Below, in pieces: positions 23,907 through 31,852 of a stretch of DNA of 64,000 nucleotides (the first letter of the stretch is position 1; every line of letters starts with the position of its first letter). Under the pieces are notes generated by a model that was not told the origin of the DNA, did no database searches, and saw only the letters and a list, made by a program, of their open reading frames with translations. The translations under genes and the position numbers were made by a program. Source of the stretch: Hydrogenophilus thermoluteolus (GTDB lineage: Bacteria > Pseudomonadota > Gammaproteobacteria > Burkholderiales > Rhodocyclaceae); contig NZ_AP018558.1 in NCBI RefSeq assembly GCF_003574215.1, forward strand, positions 1,821,501 to 1,885,500, given 5' to 3'.

Positions 23907-24728
23907 TCATTGCCGCGGATCGGCGAGCCATTGTTGCGGCAGCCACGCTTCGCTGCTCGCCCGCAACGGATTGATCTCCAACCCACCACGACGCAAAAAC
24001 CGCCCCCAGACCATCAGCTCCGTCATACCCAAGCGCCACAGGTCGGTGTAGATCCGCTCGATGCACTGCTCATGAAATTCCGCATGACAGCGAAACGAAA
24101 CGAGGTAACGCAGAAGCGATGCAGGATCGACGCGCGGCCCGACACAGCGCAGGTAAAGGCTTGCCCAATCGGGTTGCGCCGTCACCGGGCAGAGCGAGCG
24201 AAACGCGTCCATCACGAACCGTTGTTCGCAAAGAGTGGGGCTGTCGATACGGAGCAGCGTGGGATCGTATTGGTAACGAAAATCGTCCGCGGCAACCGTG
24301 TCCAAAAGGCATGCGCCGGGGTCGCCGAAATCGGACGCAACCGCGCGGCAAAATTGCGTCAGGGGATGAAGCGCGACGCGAACCGGCGCCTGCGCTACCG
24401 CCGCCAGATCCGCTTGGATGCGCGCAACCAACGCGTCGCCCTCCGCGAAACGAATTTGGTTGAAACCGTTCAGATAGAGTTTGAGCGACTTCGATTCGAT
24501 CAAGTATGGGGAATGGGCAGGCACCCCGATCTCGATCACCGCCGCCTGCGGCTTTCCGTGCGCGTCGAGCCACGAGCCTTCGTATCCGTACCAGCGGTCT
24601 TCACCCACCCAATGCGGCAGTGGGTCACCCAACGTCGCACGCGCGGTGGCACGCGCGATCGGCGTCAGCAGCTCAGGCGCGTACCCGTCCGGAACAGCAA
24701 CCGACTGGCCAAGCAGCAACCCGCTCAT
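23907..24728 (-). CDS. queF: NADPH-dependent 7-cyano-7-deazaguanine reductase
   Basis: Reduces preQ0 to preQ1 in queuosine biosynthesis. This is the long, two-domain (YqcD-like) form: 273 residues with the substrate/NADPH motif SPYLIESKSLKLYLNGFN (73-90) in the first half and the catalytic cysteine C180 in SLCPVTAQPDW in the second half, followed by VSFRCHAEFHEQC. The ATG overlaps the permease stop by four bases; the frame continues upstream but homologues begin here. The partner genes queE and queC lie 27 kb away. Confidence 0.95.
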   Translation of the reverse strand: MSGLLLGQSVAVPDGYAPELLTPIARATARATLGDPLPHWVGEDRWYGYEGSWLDAHGKPQAAVIEIGVPAHSPYLIESKSLKLYLNGFNQIRFAEGDALVARIQADLAAVAQAPVRVALHPLTQFCRAVASDFGDPGACLLDTVAADDFRYQYDPTLLRIDSPTLCEQRFVMDAFRSLCPVTAQPDWASLYLRCVGPRVDPASLLRYLVSFRCHAEFHEQCIERIYTDLWRLGMTELMVWGRFLRRGGLEINPLRASSEAWLPQQWLADPRQ

Positions 24729-25534
24729 GCCCCACCCCCGTAGAGGGTCCACAACATCTTCGCCAAGAGCAAGAGCAGAACCCCGGCCAAAATTCGTTTC
24801 AGCACCGGCACGGGCAACCGGTGGGCCCACCGGGCGCCGATCGGCGCGGTCAGAATGCTCGTTGCGCTCACCCCGATCACTGCAGGCAGATAGACGTAGC
24901 CCAACGAGAAGGGTGGCAAATTGGGGTCATGCCAGCCGTTCACCACATAACCGATCGTTCCGGTGATCGAAATGGGGATCCCCAGCGCGGCCGAGGTGCC
25001 GATCGCGTGCGCCACCGGGACGTTGCACCACGTGAGGAACGGCACCGTGAGTGTCCCCCCGCCGATCGCAACCAGCGCGGAAACGGCGCCGATCACGAAC
25101 CCGGCGAAACCGAGCCCCAGCCAGCCCGGAAGCTGACGCGTAGGCTTCGGTTTCAAATTGAGGAACATTTGCAAAGAAACGTATGCTATAAAGCACGCAA
25201 AAAAAATCGCGAGGGTGCGACTGGGAATCAGGGACGCTATGAAAGAGGCGACGAAGGTACCGAACAGCACGCCACTTGCCATGGGGACGAGCGCGTCGGT
25301 GCGCACCGCATGGTGTTGGTAGTGGGTTCGAGCACTCGCGAACGAAGTGAGGACGATCCCAGCCATCGACGAACCGAGCGCCAAATGGACAACGACCTCA
25401 GAAGAAAAGCCCTGATAGGCAAAGAGCGTGGTCAGCACCGGCACCATGATCGCGCCGCCCCCCACACCCAACAACCCGGCAAAAAGCCCCACGAATACCC
25501 CGAGAATCGGGTAAGCAAGCCACCAGAAGTCCAT
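24725..25534 (-). CDS. TauE/SafE family permease
   Basis: A 269-residue inner-membrane protein with about eight helices and the duplicated glycine-rich family motif: GLFAGLLGVGGGAIMVPVL in the first half and SALVAIGGGTLTVPFL in the second. Family members are proposed exporters of sulfite, sulfoacetate or other organic anions. Nothing near it points to sulfur metabolism; it is coupled to queF by a four-base overlap. It starts just after the 6S RNA terminator and has only a weak GAG before the ATG, so expression may depend on read-through or on a promoter I cannot see. Confidence 0.85.
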   Translation of the reverse strand: MDFWWLAYPILGVFVGLFAGLLGVGGGAIMVPVLTTLFAYQGFSSEVVVHLALGSSMAGIVLTSFASARTHYQHHAVRTDALVPMASGVLFGTFVASFIASLIPSRTLAIFFACFIAYVSLQMFLNLKPKPTRQLPGWLGLGFAGFVIGAVSALVAIGGGTLTVPFLTWCNVPVAHAIGTSAALGIPISITGTIGYVVNGWHDPNLPPFSLGYVYLPAVIGVSATSILTAPIGARWAHRLPVPVLKRILAGVLLLLLAKMLWTLYGGGA

Positions 25535-25540
25535 ATGCTC

Positions 25541-25729
25541 AAGAAAAAAAGAGCCCCCGCAGCGCCGGTTCGGCTGAGTGACCTGAACCTACGGTTCAGG
25601 AGGGTCGCGTTCCCGTCACCATCAGGCACGTACCCACGGCACACGCACACAGGCGACGTCTGGGTCGGCGACCAATCGTCACGTTATTGGTTCAAGGATC
25701 GTACAGCCTTCTCGAACGCCGCAGGGAGT
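25541..25729 (-). ncRNA. ssrS: 6S RNA with terminator
   Basis: Regulatory RNA that binds sigma-70 RNA polymerase by mimicking an open promoter. On the minus strand the closing stem pairs CTCCC-T-GCGGCG (near the 5' end, about 25728-25717) with CGCTGC-GGGGG (25564-25553). The conserved internal elements are visible: GGCTGTACGATCCTTGAACC on the 5' side and the hairpin CCTGAAC-CGTAG-GTTCAGG (about 25599-25581) near the 3' end. The 3' stem runs into a T tract (25541-25550). It lies directly after zapA, the classic zapA-ssrS order. The RNA ends are estimates to within a few bases. Confidence 0.88.
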
Positions 25730-25736
25730 ACCCGGT

Positions 25737-26042
25737 TCAGCGCGGCAGCGACGGCTGGCACTCTGCCAAGAGCCTGTCGAGCCGCGCACCCATACGTTCG
25801 ATTCTACGCTGAAACCCGGCGATGTCAAACCCCCCTTGCCGTTGCGTGCGAATGAGTTCCGTTGCGATCTCGAACGCCGCCCAAAGAAGCAGCTTCTCTC
25901 CGCTCAACCCCTCGCCGCTCAGACGCGCGAGCCGCTCGTCGAGGAGGCGCGCCGCGTCCCGCAGGAGCGGCGCGTCCGCTTCGTCACACGTCAATCGGTA
26001 GGTCTTGCCGCGCAGTGTCACCTCGACCCGAACTTCAACCAT
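25737..26042 (-). CDS. zapA: cell division protein ZapA
   Basis: Stabilises FtsZ protofilaments at the division ring. The 101-residue protein has the family pattern VEVTLRGKTYRLTCDEADAP, then LLRDAARLLDERLARL, followed by a C-terminal coiled coil (ERMGARLDRLLAE). I choose the ATG at 26040-26042, preceded by AAGGAG at seven bases, over an upstream start in frame. It overlaps the end of the ZapB-like gene by eight bases, and 6S RNA follows. Confidence 0.9.
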   Translation of the reverse strand: MVEVRVEVTLRGKTYRLTCDEADAPLLRDAARLLDERLARLSGEGLSGEKLLLWAAFEIATELIRTQRQGGFDIAGFQRRIERMGARLDRLLAECQPSLPR

Positions 26043-26277
26043 CGTCACGCTCCTTACGCGCAAGCCACGCCGCCAGCTCGGAACGCAGCGCTGCGACCCG
26101 TTCTTGCTGCTTGGCCACTTCGGTGCGCGCCGTGGTCACAGCCGCTTGGAGACGGCGGTTCTCTTGTTGCAGTGCAGCCACCTGAAGCCGCAGTTGCGCG
26201 TTCTCCTGCCGCGACGCGGTCAGTTGTTGCGCCAGCAACTCGATTCTCTGCTCGAGCCCGGCGAGCAATTGCTCCAT
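26035..26277 (-). CDS. ZapB-like coiled-coil protein (TIGR02449 type)
   Basis: An 80-residue protein that is almost entirely one coiled coil with heptads from about 3 to 75 (LEQRIELLAQQLTASRQENA and LRLQVAALQQENRRLQ). The size, composition and place directly upstream of zapA match the small family often named cell division protein ZapB or TIGR02449 in Beta- and Gammaproteobacteria. GGAG precedes the ATG at seven bases. It begins right after the ilvD stop, so ilvD, this gene and zapA may be one transcript. Function is inferred from context. Confidence 0.75.
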   Translation of the reverse strand: MEQLLAGLEQRIELLAQQLTASRQENAQLRLQVAALQQENRRLQAAVTTARTEVAKQQERVAALRSELAAWLARKERDDG

Positions 26278-26278
26278 C

Positions 26279-28129
26279 TCAACGCTCCACTTGCGTGACA
26301 TCCCGAACCGCACCGGTATCGGCGCTGGTCGTGAGTGCGGCGTAGGCACGCAGCGCGGCCGAGACCGGGCGATTGCGTGCTACCGGCTTCCACGCGTTCG
26401 CGCCGCGCGCTTCCATCGCGGCACGGCGCTTTGCGAGCGTCTCGTCGCTCACCGCAAGGTGGATCCGCCGGTTGGGAATATCGATCTCGATCGTATCCCC
26501 TTCCTCGACGAGCGCGATCGGGCCGCCGCACGCCGCTTCGGGCGAGACGTGGCCGATCGAAAGCCCCGAGGTTCCGCCCGAAAAGCGGCCATCGGTGATG
26601 AGCGCACAGACCTTGCCCAACCCTTTCGATTTGAGGTAACTCGTGGGGTAGAGCATCTCCTGCATGCCCGGCCCCCCTTTCGGCCCTTCGTAGCGGACGA
26701 CGACGACGTCGCCCGGCACGATCTGGTCGGAAAGGATCGCCTCGACCGTCGCCTCTTGGCTTTCGAAGACCCGTGCCCGGCCTTTGAAGACCCAGATCGA
26801 CTCGTCGACCCCCGCGGTCTTGACGATGCACCCGTTCGGCGCGAGGTTCCCGTAGAGCACCGCAAGCCCACCGTCTTGGGTGAACGCATGGACGCGATCG
26901 CGGATCACGCCGCGCGCGCGGTCGAGATCGAGCTCAGGGTAACGGTTTGCCTGGGAAAAGGCTTTCGTGGTCGGGATCCCGCCCGGCGCCGCGCGGTAGA
27001 AACGGTGCACCTCAGGATCGTCGGTCTGTTTGACGTCCCACTGCGCAAGCGCCGCTTGGAGCGTCGGGCTATGGACCGTTGGCACCGAATCGTCCAAAAG
27101 CCCCGCACGCTGCAGTTCGCCCAGAATGCCCATCACGCCGCCGGCGCGATGCACGTCTTCGATATGGACATCGGGCACCGCGGGCGCCACTTTACAGAGA
27201 CACGGAACTTTGCGGCTGATGCGGTCGATATCGGCCATCGTAAACGGGACGCCCGCCTCAGACGCCGCCGCCAGCAGGTGCAGCACCGTGTTGGTGCTGC
27301 CGCCCATCGCAACATCGAGCGCCATCGCGTTTTCGAACGCGGCAAAGGTTGCGATCGAGCGCGGAAGCACGGTTTCGTCGTCCGCTTCGTAATAGCGTTT
27401 GGTCAACTCGACGATCCGCCGCCCCGCCTCGCGGAAGAGCCGCTCGCGGTCAGCGTGCGTGGCCACGAGCGTGCCGTTACCCGGTAGCGCCAGCCCCAAC
27501 GCCTCGGTCAAACAGTTCATCGAGTTCGCGGTGAACATCCCCGAGCACGAACCGCAGGTGGGGCAGGCGCTCCGTTCGATCGCGGCCACCTCTTCGTCGC
27601 TTGCCTGGTCTTCGGCCGCTTTGACCATCGCATCGACCAGGTCGAGCGCCACCGTCTTGCCCCCGATCGTCACTTTCCCCGCCTCCATCGGACCGCCGGA
27701 GACGAAGATCGTTGGGATGTTGAGGCGCAGCGCCGCCATCAACATGCCCGGGGTGATTTTGTCACAGTTGGAGATGCACACCAGCGCATCCGCGCAGTGG
27801 GCGTTGACCATGTATTCGACCGAATCGGCGATGAGCTCCCGGCTCGGCAGCGAATAGAGCATCCCGCCGTGCCCCATCGCAATCCCGTCATCGACCGCGA
27901 TCGTGTTGAACTCTTTGGCGATACCGCCCGCTTTGACGATCTCTTCGGCGACGATCCGACCCAGGTCGCGCAGATGGACGTGCCCCGGGACGAATTCGGT
28001 GAAGCTGTTGGCGATCGCGATGATCGGTTTGCCGAAATCGCTCTCTTTGACGCCGGTAGCGCGCCACAATGCGCGGGCGCCTGCCATGTTGCGCCCATGG
28101 GTCGTCGTGCGCGAACGGTACTGCGGCAT
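26279..28129 (-). CDS. ilvD: dihydroxy-acid dehydratase
   Basis: Fe-S enzyme that dehydrates dihydroxy-isovalerate and dihydroxy-methylvalerate in valine, leucine and isoleucine synthesis. The 616-residue length equals that of E. coli IlvD. Cluster cysteines are in VCISNCDKITPGM (about 120) and CPTCGSCSGMFTANSMNC (about 195); GGSTNTVLHLLA, and GRFSGGTSGLSIGHVSPEA near 480-500, are intact. The ATG at 28127-28129 matches homologues; about 47 further codons upstream are open but would enter the lgt promoter region. Divergent from lgt across 64 bases. Confidence 0.97.
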   Translation of the reverse strand: MPQYRSRTTTHGRNMAGARALWRATGVKESDFGKPIIAIANSFTEFVPGHVHLRDLGRIVAEEIVKAGGIAKEFNTIAVDDGIAMGHGGMLYSLPSRELIADSVEYMVNAHCADALVCISNCDKITPGMLMAALRLNIPTIFVSGGPMEAGKVTIGGKTVALDLVDAMVKAAEDQASDEEVAAIERSACPTCGSCSGMFTANSMNCLTEALGLALPGNGTLVATHADRERLFREAGRRIVELTKRYYEADDETVLPRSIATFAAFENAMALDVAMGGSTNTVLHLLAAASEAGVPFTMADIDRISRKVPCLCKVAPAVPDVHIEDVHRAGGVMGILGELQRAGLLDDSVPTVHSPTLQAALAQWDVKQTDDPEVHRFYRAAPGGIPTTKAFSQANRYPELDLDRARGVIRDRVHAFTQDGGLAVLYGNLAPNGCIVKTAGVDESIWVFKGRARVFESQEATVEAILSDQIVPGDVVVVRYEGPKGGPGMQEMLYPTSYLKSKGLGKVCALITDGRFSGGTSGLSIGHVSPEAACGGPIALVEEGDTIEIDIPNRRIHLAVSDETLAKRRAAMEARGANAWKPVARNRPVSAALRAYAALTTSADTGAVRDVTQVER

Positions 28130-28193
28130 GGTGCTCTCCTGCTTCAAGGGTCTGACTTTGGCGTATTCTAACGCTTTTGCGGCAGGAAGCGCG

Positions 28194-29003
28194 ATGGCAC
28201 TCGTCTTTCCCGAAATCGACCCGGTTGCGATCCACCTGGGTCCGCTCACCGTCCGTTGGTACGGCCTCATGTACCTGGCTGGTTTTGCGGCGTTCTATTG
28301 GCTGGGGCTTCGCCATGCGAAACGGCTCAGGGTAACCGACGTGTGGTCCCCAGAGCGCCTGGAACAACTCCTCACCGCGGGCGTAGTCGGCATCATCGTC
28401 GGCGGCAGACTGGGCGAAGTGCTCTTCTACCAACCCGCCTACTACTTTACCCATCCCCTCGAGATCGTCGCGATCTGGAAAGGGGGGATGAGCTTCCACG
28501 GTGGGTTGCTCGGCGCGATCGCCGCGATGCTCTGGTACGCGCGCCGCACCGGTCAAAATTTTTGGCAGGTTGCCGACTTCGTCGCCCCCCTCATTCCGCC
28601 TGGGCTGGGGTTTGGTCGCATCGGCAACTTCATCAACGGCGAACTCTGGGGACGCCCTGCACCCGAAGGGCTGCCCTGGGCGATGATCTACCCCCACGTC
28701 GATGCGATTCCCCGCCACCCCTCGCAACTCTACCAAGCCTTCGGGGAAGGGATCGTTCTCTTTCTCTTCCTCTGGTGGTTTGCACGCCGACCGCGTCCCG
28801 CCGGAATGGTTTCAGCCGCGTTTCTCGTCGGCTACGGCAGCGTTCGCTTCCTCTGCGAATTTTTCCGCAACCCCGACCCCGGCATCTTCTCCGCGTTCGG
28901 CAGCCTTCTCACCACCGCGCAATGGCTCTCTTTGGCTATGGTGTTCGCAGGCGCCGTGCTCACCGCGTGGGCGCGTCACCGTCGGCAACCACCGTCATCG
29001 TGA
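28194..29003 (+). CDS. lgt: prolipoprotein diacylglyceryl transferase
   Basis: Inner-membrane enzyme that transfers diacylglycerol to the lipobox cysteine of prolipoproteins, the first step of lipoprotein maturation (needed here for PilP, LolB and Pal). The 269 residues hold seven helices, the WYGLMYLAGF start, KGGMSFHGGLLGAI, the Lgt signature GRIGNFINGELWG and HPSQLYQ. AGGAAG stands before the ATG. The last 44 bases overlap the convergent hydrolase gene. Confidence 0.96.
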   Translation: MALVFPEIDPVAIHLGPLTVRWYGLMYLAGFAAFYWLGLRHAKRLRVTDVWSPERLEQLLTAGVVGIIVGGRLGEVLFYQPAYYFTHPLEIVAIWKGGMSFHGGLLGAIAAMLWYARRTGQNFWQVADFVAPLIPPGLGFGRIGNFINGELWGRPAPEGLPWAMIYPHVDAIPRHPSQLYQAFGEGIVLFLFLWWFARRPRPAGMVSAAFLVGYGSVRFLCEFFRNPDPGIFSAFGSLLTTAQWLSLAMVFAGAVLTAWARHRRQPPSS

Positions 29004-29676
29004 AGCGCGCCACCCCCTCGACCTCAGCAGTCACGCGATCCCCCGCCACCACCGGCCCGACCCCAGCCGGCGTGCCGGTAAGGATGAGGTCCCCCGCAGC
29101 CAACCGCCAATAGCGCGAAAGGGTGGCGATCAACTCAGGGATCGACCAGATCATCTGCGCGATATCCCCCGCTTGGCGCAGCGTCTCATTGACCCAAAGG
29201 CGAACCGCGCCGCGGGTCAACGCCACACCTGGGCGCGGCACGAGCGGCGCAAGCGGCAGCGACGCGTCGAACCCCTTCGCCACATCCCACGGCCGCCCTT
29301 TGGCCTTCGCCGCACTTTGCAGGTCACGCCGAGTCATGTCGAGTCCGACGGTGTAGCCCCAGATCGCTTGCTCCGCCTCCACTACACTGAGATTGCGGCC
29401 GCCACGCCCCAACGCAACCACCAGTTCCACCTCGTGATGGACCTCTTCCGTCATCGGCGGATAAGGCCAGCACGCCGTCTCGTCGGTCACTGGAAAAACC
29501 GCGTCGTTGGGCTTCAGGAAGAAAAACGGCGCTTCGCGGTTCGGATCGGCGCCCATTTCGCGCGCATGATCCGCGTAATTGCGGGCGACACAGAAGATAC
29601 GGCGAACGGGAAAAAGCCGTCCATCGGTCACGGGAACGCGCGCAATCATCGGTTCGAACACCCAAGCGTTTGTCAT
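28960..29676 (-). CDS. fumarylacetoacetate hydrolase family protein
   Basis: A 238-residue member of the FAH superfamily that cleaves or decarboxylates oxo-acids such as acylpyruvates. Metal-binding acidic residues are in HHEVELVVALG (the E-x-E motif) and GYTVGLDMTRRDLQ; FCVARNYADHAREMG and ILTGTPAGVGPV are classic. The ATG at 29674-29676 is chosen for fit to homologues. Substrate is unknown; relatives act as acylpyruvase, oxaloacetate decarboxylase or fumarylpyruvate hydrolase. Divergent from zur across 53 bases. Confidence 0.87.
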   Translation of the reverse strand: MTNAWVFEPMIARVPVTDGRLFPVRRIFCVARNYADHAREMGADPNREAPFFFLKPNDAVFPVTDETACWPYPPMTEEVHHEVELVVALGRGGRNLSVVEAEQAIWGYTVGLDMTRRDLQSAAKAKGRPWDVAKGFDASLPLAPLVPRPGVALTRGAVRLWVNETLRQAGDIAQMIWSIPELIATLSRYWRLAAGDLILTGTPAGVGPVVAGDRVTAEVEGVARFTMTVVADGDAPTR

Positions 29677-29694
29677 CGATCGACTCCTTGACTC

Positions 29695-29726
29695 TTGACA
29701 TACCCTGCACATGCAATAAAATTGCA
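29695..29726 (+). promoter_or_regulatory. zur promoter with overlapping palindromic operator
   Basis: TTGACA (29695-29700), a 16-base spacer and TAAAAT (29717-29722) make the best promoter in the window. A perfect palindrome TGCAAT-AAA-ATTGCA (29712-29726) covers the -10. The expected transcription start is 29729-29730, on or next to the zur ATG at 29730. A dimeric repressor on this palindrome would block the promoter, so zinc-dependent autoregulation by Zur is likely but not proven; the divergent hydrolase gene could share the operator. Confidence 0.7.
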
Positions 29727-29729
29727 AAA

Positions 29730-30152
29730 ATGACACCTCATCCTATGCCACAAGACCCCATCGCGCAGACACTCGCCCGCTATGGCCGGGTCACCGCGGC
29801 ACGGTGGTGGGCACTCGCTATCTTACGCGAAGCCAAGCAACCGCTGACGCCAGACGAGCTTTTCGCGGCAACGACTGCTGCGACTCCCAAAGCGCCCGAC
29901 CGGGTCACGGTCTATCGGGCGCTCGACTGGCTCGTCGCGAAAGGGTTGGTGCGGCGCATCGCCGCAAGCGACCGCGCCGCCCGCTTCGAAGTCGCGAGCA
30001 ACAACCCGGCGCACGCCCACTTTCTCTGCACCACGTGCGGCCGAACCTGGTGCCTGCCCCCCCATCCCACGCCGTGGCCGCCACTGCCCGACGGTTTCGT
30101 TCCGCGCGAAGCGGAGCTCGTGATCCGCGGCCAATGCGCGCACTGTCACTGA
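29730..30152 (+). CDS. zur: Fur-family zinc uptake regulator Zur
   Basis: Zinc-responsive repressor of 140 residues. The winged-helix domain (about 15-85) includes DRVTVYRALDWLVAKGLVRR as the recognition region, and the metal domain has AHAHFLCTTCGRTWCL and a final CAHCH, the paired cysteines of the structural zinc site. It directly precedes znuCBA, which fixes its likely target. No ribosome site exists before the ATG and the promoter predicts a leaderless mRNA; an alternative ATG five codons on also lacks one. Homology to Fur itself is excluded by length and by the zinc transporter context. Confidence 0.88.
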   Translation: MTPHPMPQDPIAQTLARYGRVTAARWWALAILREAKQPLTPDELFAATTAATPKAPDRVTVYRALDWLVAKGLVRRIAASDRAARFEVASNNPAHAHFLCTTCGRTWCLPPHPTPWPPLPDGFVPREAELVIRGQCAHCH

Positions 30153-30165
30153 TCGGTTTTCCGCG

Positions 30166-30936
30166 ATGAACCCGCCCGATACCGCGCGCGAAGCATTGCA
30201 CCTCGACAATCTCACCGCCGGCTACGACCGCCACCCCGCGATCCACCACCTTACCGCAACGATACCAGCGGGCAGCCACGTCGCGGTGCTCGGCCCGAAC
30301 GGCGCGGGGAAATCGACACTGCTCAAGGTGATCGCCGGAGTGTTGCCCCCGATCACGGGCGCGGTCCACCTCCCGGAAACGTGGCGCGGTCGCGTCGCCT
30401 ACTTGCCGCAGCACCCCACGTGGCGCGTCGATTTTCCGCTTTCGGTCTTCGACGCGGTTGCGCTTGCGCTCTGGCCCGAGGTCGGTTGTTGGCGGCCGCT
30501 TCGACGCGACGAACGCAACCGCGTCCACGCCGCGCTCGCCGATATGGGACTGACACCACTTGCGAAACGTCCGGTCGCGGCGCTCTCGGGCGGACAGCAG
30601 CAGCGGGTGCGCTTTGCGCAGCTGCTCGTGCGCGACGCGAAACTGATCCTCCTGGACGAACCCTTCACCGCGATGGACGCGCAGACGACCGCCTGGGTGC
30701 GCCAAATCCTGGCCCAGTGGCGGGAACGCGGCGTGACGGTCTTGGCGGTTCTACACGACGAAACGATCGCGCGCAGCGACTTTCCATGGACGATGCTGCT
30801 TGCGCGGGAGCTGGTTGCGTTCGCGCCAACCCAGACGATCGACTGGGACGCATGGCGACGCCGCGCCGCGCAACCGATCGCACCGCGCGACGATGCGCCG
30901 TGGTGCGCCGATGCACCTGCCGCGGAGGGGGTGTGA
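30166..30936 (+). CDS. znuC: zinc ABC transporter ATP-binding protein
   Basis: Energises zinc import through ZnuB. In the 256-residue protein Walker A is GPNGAGKST (43-51), the Q loop Q82, the signature LSGGQQQR (140-147), Walker B LILLDEP (160-166) and the switch His lies in AVLHDE (about 197). The tail after about 235 is extra and variable. It starts 13 bases after zur and its TGA overlaps the znuB ATG (TGATG). Confidence 0.93.
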   Translation: MNPPDTAREALHLDNLTAGYDRHPAIHHLTATIPAGSHVAVLGPNGAGKSTLLKVIAGVLPPITGAVHLPETWRGRVAYLPQHPTWRVDFPLSVFDAVALALWPEVGCWRPLRRDERNRVHAALADMGLTPLAKRPVAALSGGQQQRVRFAQLLVRDAKLILLDEPFTAMDAQTTAWVRQILAQWRERGVTVLAVLHDETIARSDFPWTMLLARELVAFAPTQTIDWDAWRRRAAQPIAPRDDAPWCADAPAAEGV

Positions 30937-31817
30937 TGGCCTTCACCGCACCATGGGAAGCGATCACTTTGCTGCTGACGGACCCGTGGTTGCGCCAGGC
31001 GTGGCTGGCGCTGGCCGTTGCCGCGCTCGCGGCGGCGCCGTGCGGGGTGCTGCTGGTCACCCGCCGCATGAGTCTGATGGGCGACGCGATGAGCCACGCG
31101 ATCCTGCCCGGTGTCGCTACCGGTTACCTGCTTGCCGGGTTTTCGCTGCCCGCGATCACCGTTGGCGGCCTCGTCGCCGGAGTAGCCGTGGCGTGGGCGG
31201 CCGGGTGGGCGAGCCGCAACACGGCACTTTTCGAAGACGCGACGCTTGCCGGGTTTCAACTCTCGGCGCTCGCGCTTGGGATCCTTTTGATCACGGCACA
31301 AGGCAACCCCACCGACGTGATGCACCTTCTCTTCGGTTCGGTACTGGCGCTCGACCGCGCAACGCTCGGTTTCATCGTCGCAACCGCTGCGGTGACCCTG
31401 CTCACGCTCGTTGTCTGTCGGCGTGCGATCGCGTTCGAATGGTTCGATTCCGAGACCTTTCGCCGTCTCGACACACGCGCATCGGCCCGCACCTACTACC
31501 TCACCCTCGCGGTGATCGTCGCGATGATGGTCGCGGTCTTCCAAGCGCTCGGCGCGCTCTTGGGACTTACGTTGTTGATGCTGCCGGCGCTGACCGCGCG
31601 TTTGTGGGCGAATCGTTTACTGCCGACTTTCGTCACTGCCGCCTCGATCGGCGCCGCCGGCAGCACCATCGGGCTCTGCGCGGCGCTTGCCGGCGATTGG
31701 CCACCCGGCCCCGCGGTTGCGGCGACCCTTTCACTGGGTTACCTCGTTTCGCTCTTCTTTGCCCCGTACGGTCTGTGGCGACGCCGCCACCCGTCGCCCA
31801 AACACCGCGTGGCATGA
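30936..31817 (+). CDS. znuB: zinc/manganese-type ABC transporter permease
   Basis: A 293-residue inner-membrane permease of the ABC-3 family with about eight helices. Conserved segments: RRMSLMGDAMSHAILPGVAT near 43-62 and LGALLGLTLLMLPALTARLW in the second half. The start ATG overlaps the znuC stop by one base behind GGAGGGGG, so the two are co-translated. Zinc specificity is inferred from the adjacent zur and the His-rich ZnuA. Confidence 0.92.
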   Translation: MAFTAPWEAITLLLTDPWLRQAWLALAVAALAAAPCGVLLVTRRMSLMGDAMSHAILPGVATGYLLAGFSLPAITVGGLVAGVAVAWAAGWASRNTALFEDATLAGFQLSALALGILLITAQGNPTDVMHLLFGSVLALDRATLGFIVATAAVTLLTLVVCRRAIAFEWFDSETFRRLDTRASARTYYLTLAVIVAMMVAVFQALGALLGLTLLMLPALTARLWANRLLPTFVTAASIGAAGSTIGLCAALAGDWPPGPAVAATLSLGYLVSLFFAPYGLWRRRHPSPKHRVA

Positions 31818-31852
31818 CGCCCGAATCGCACGACTCAACGGGAGTACAGAAA

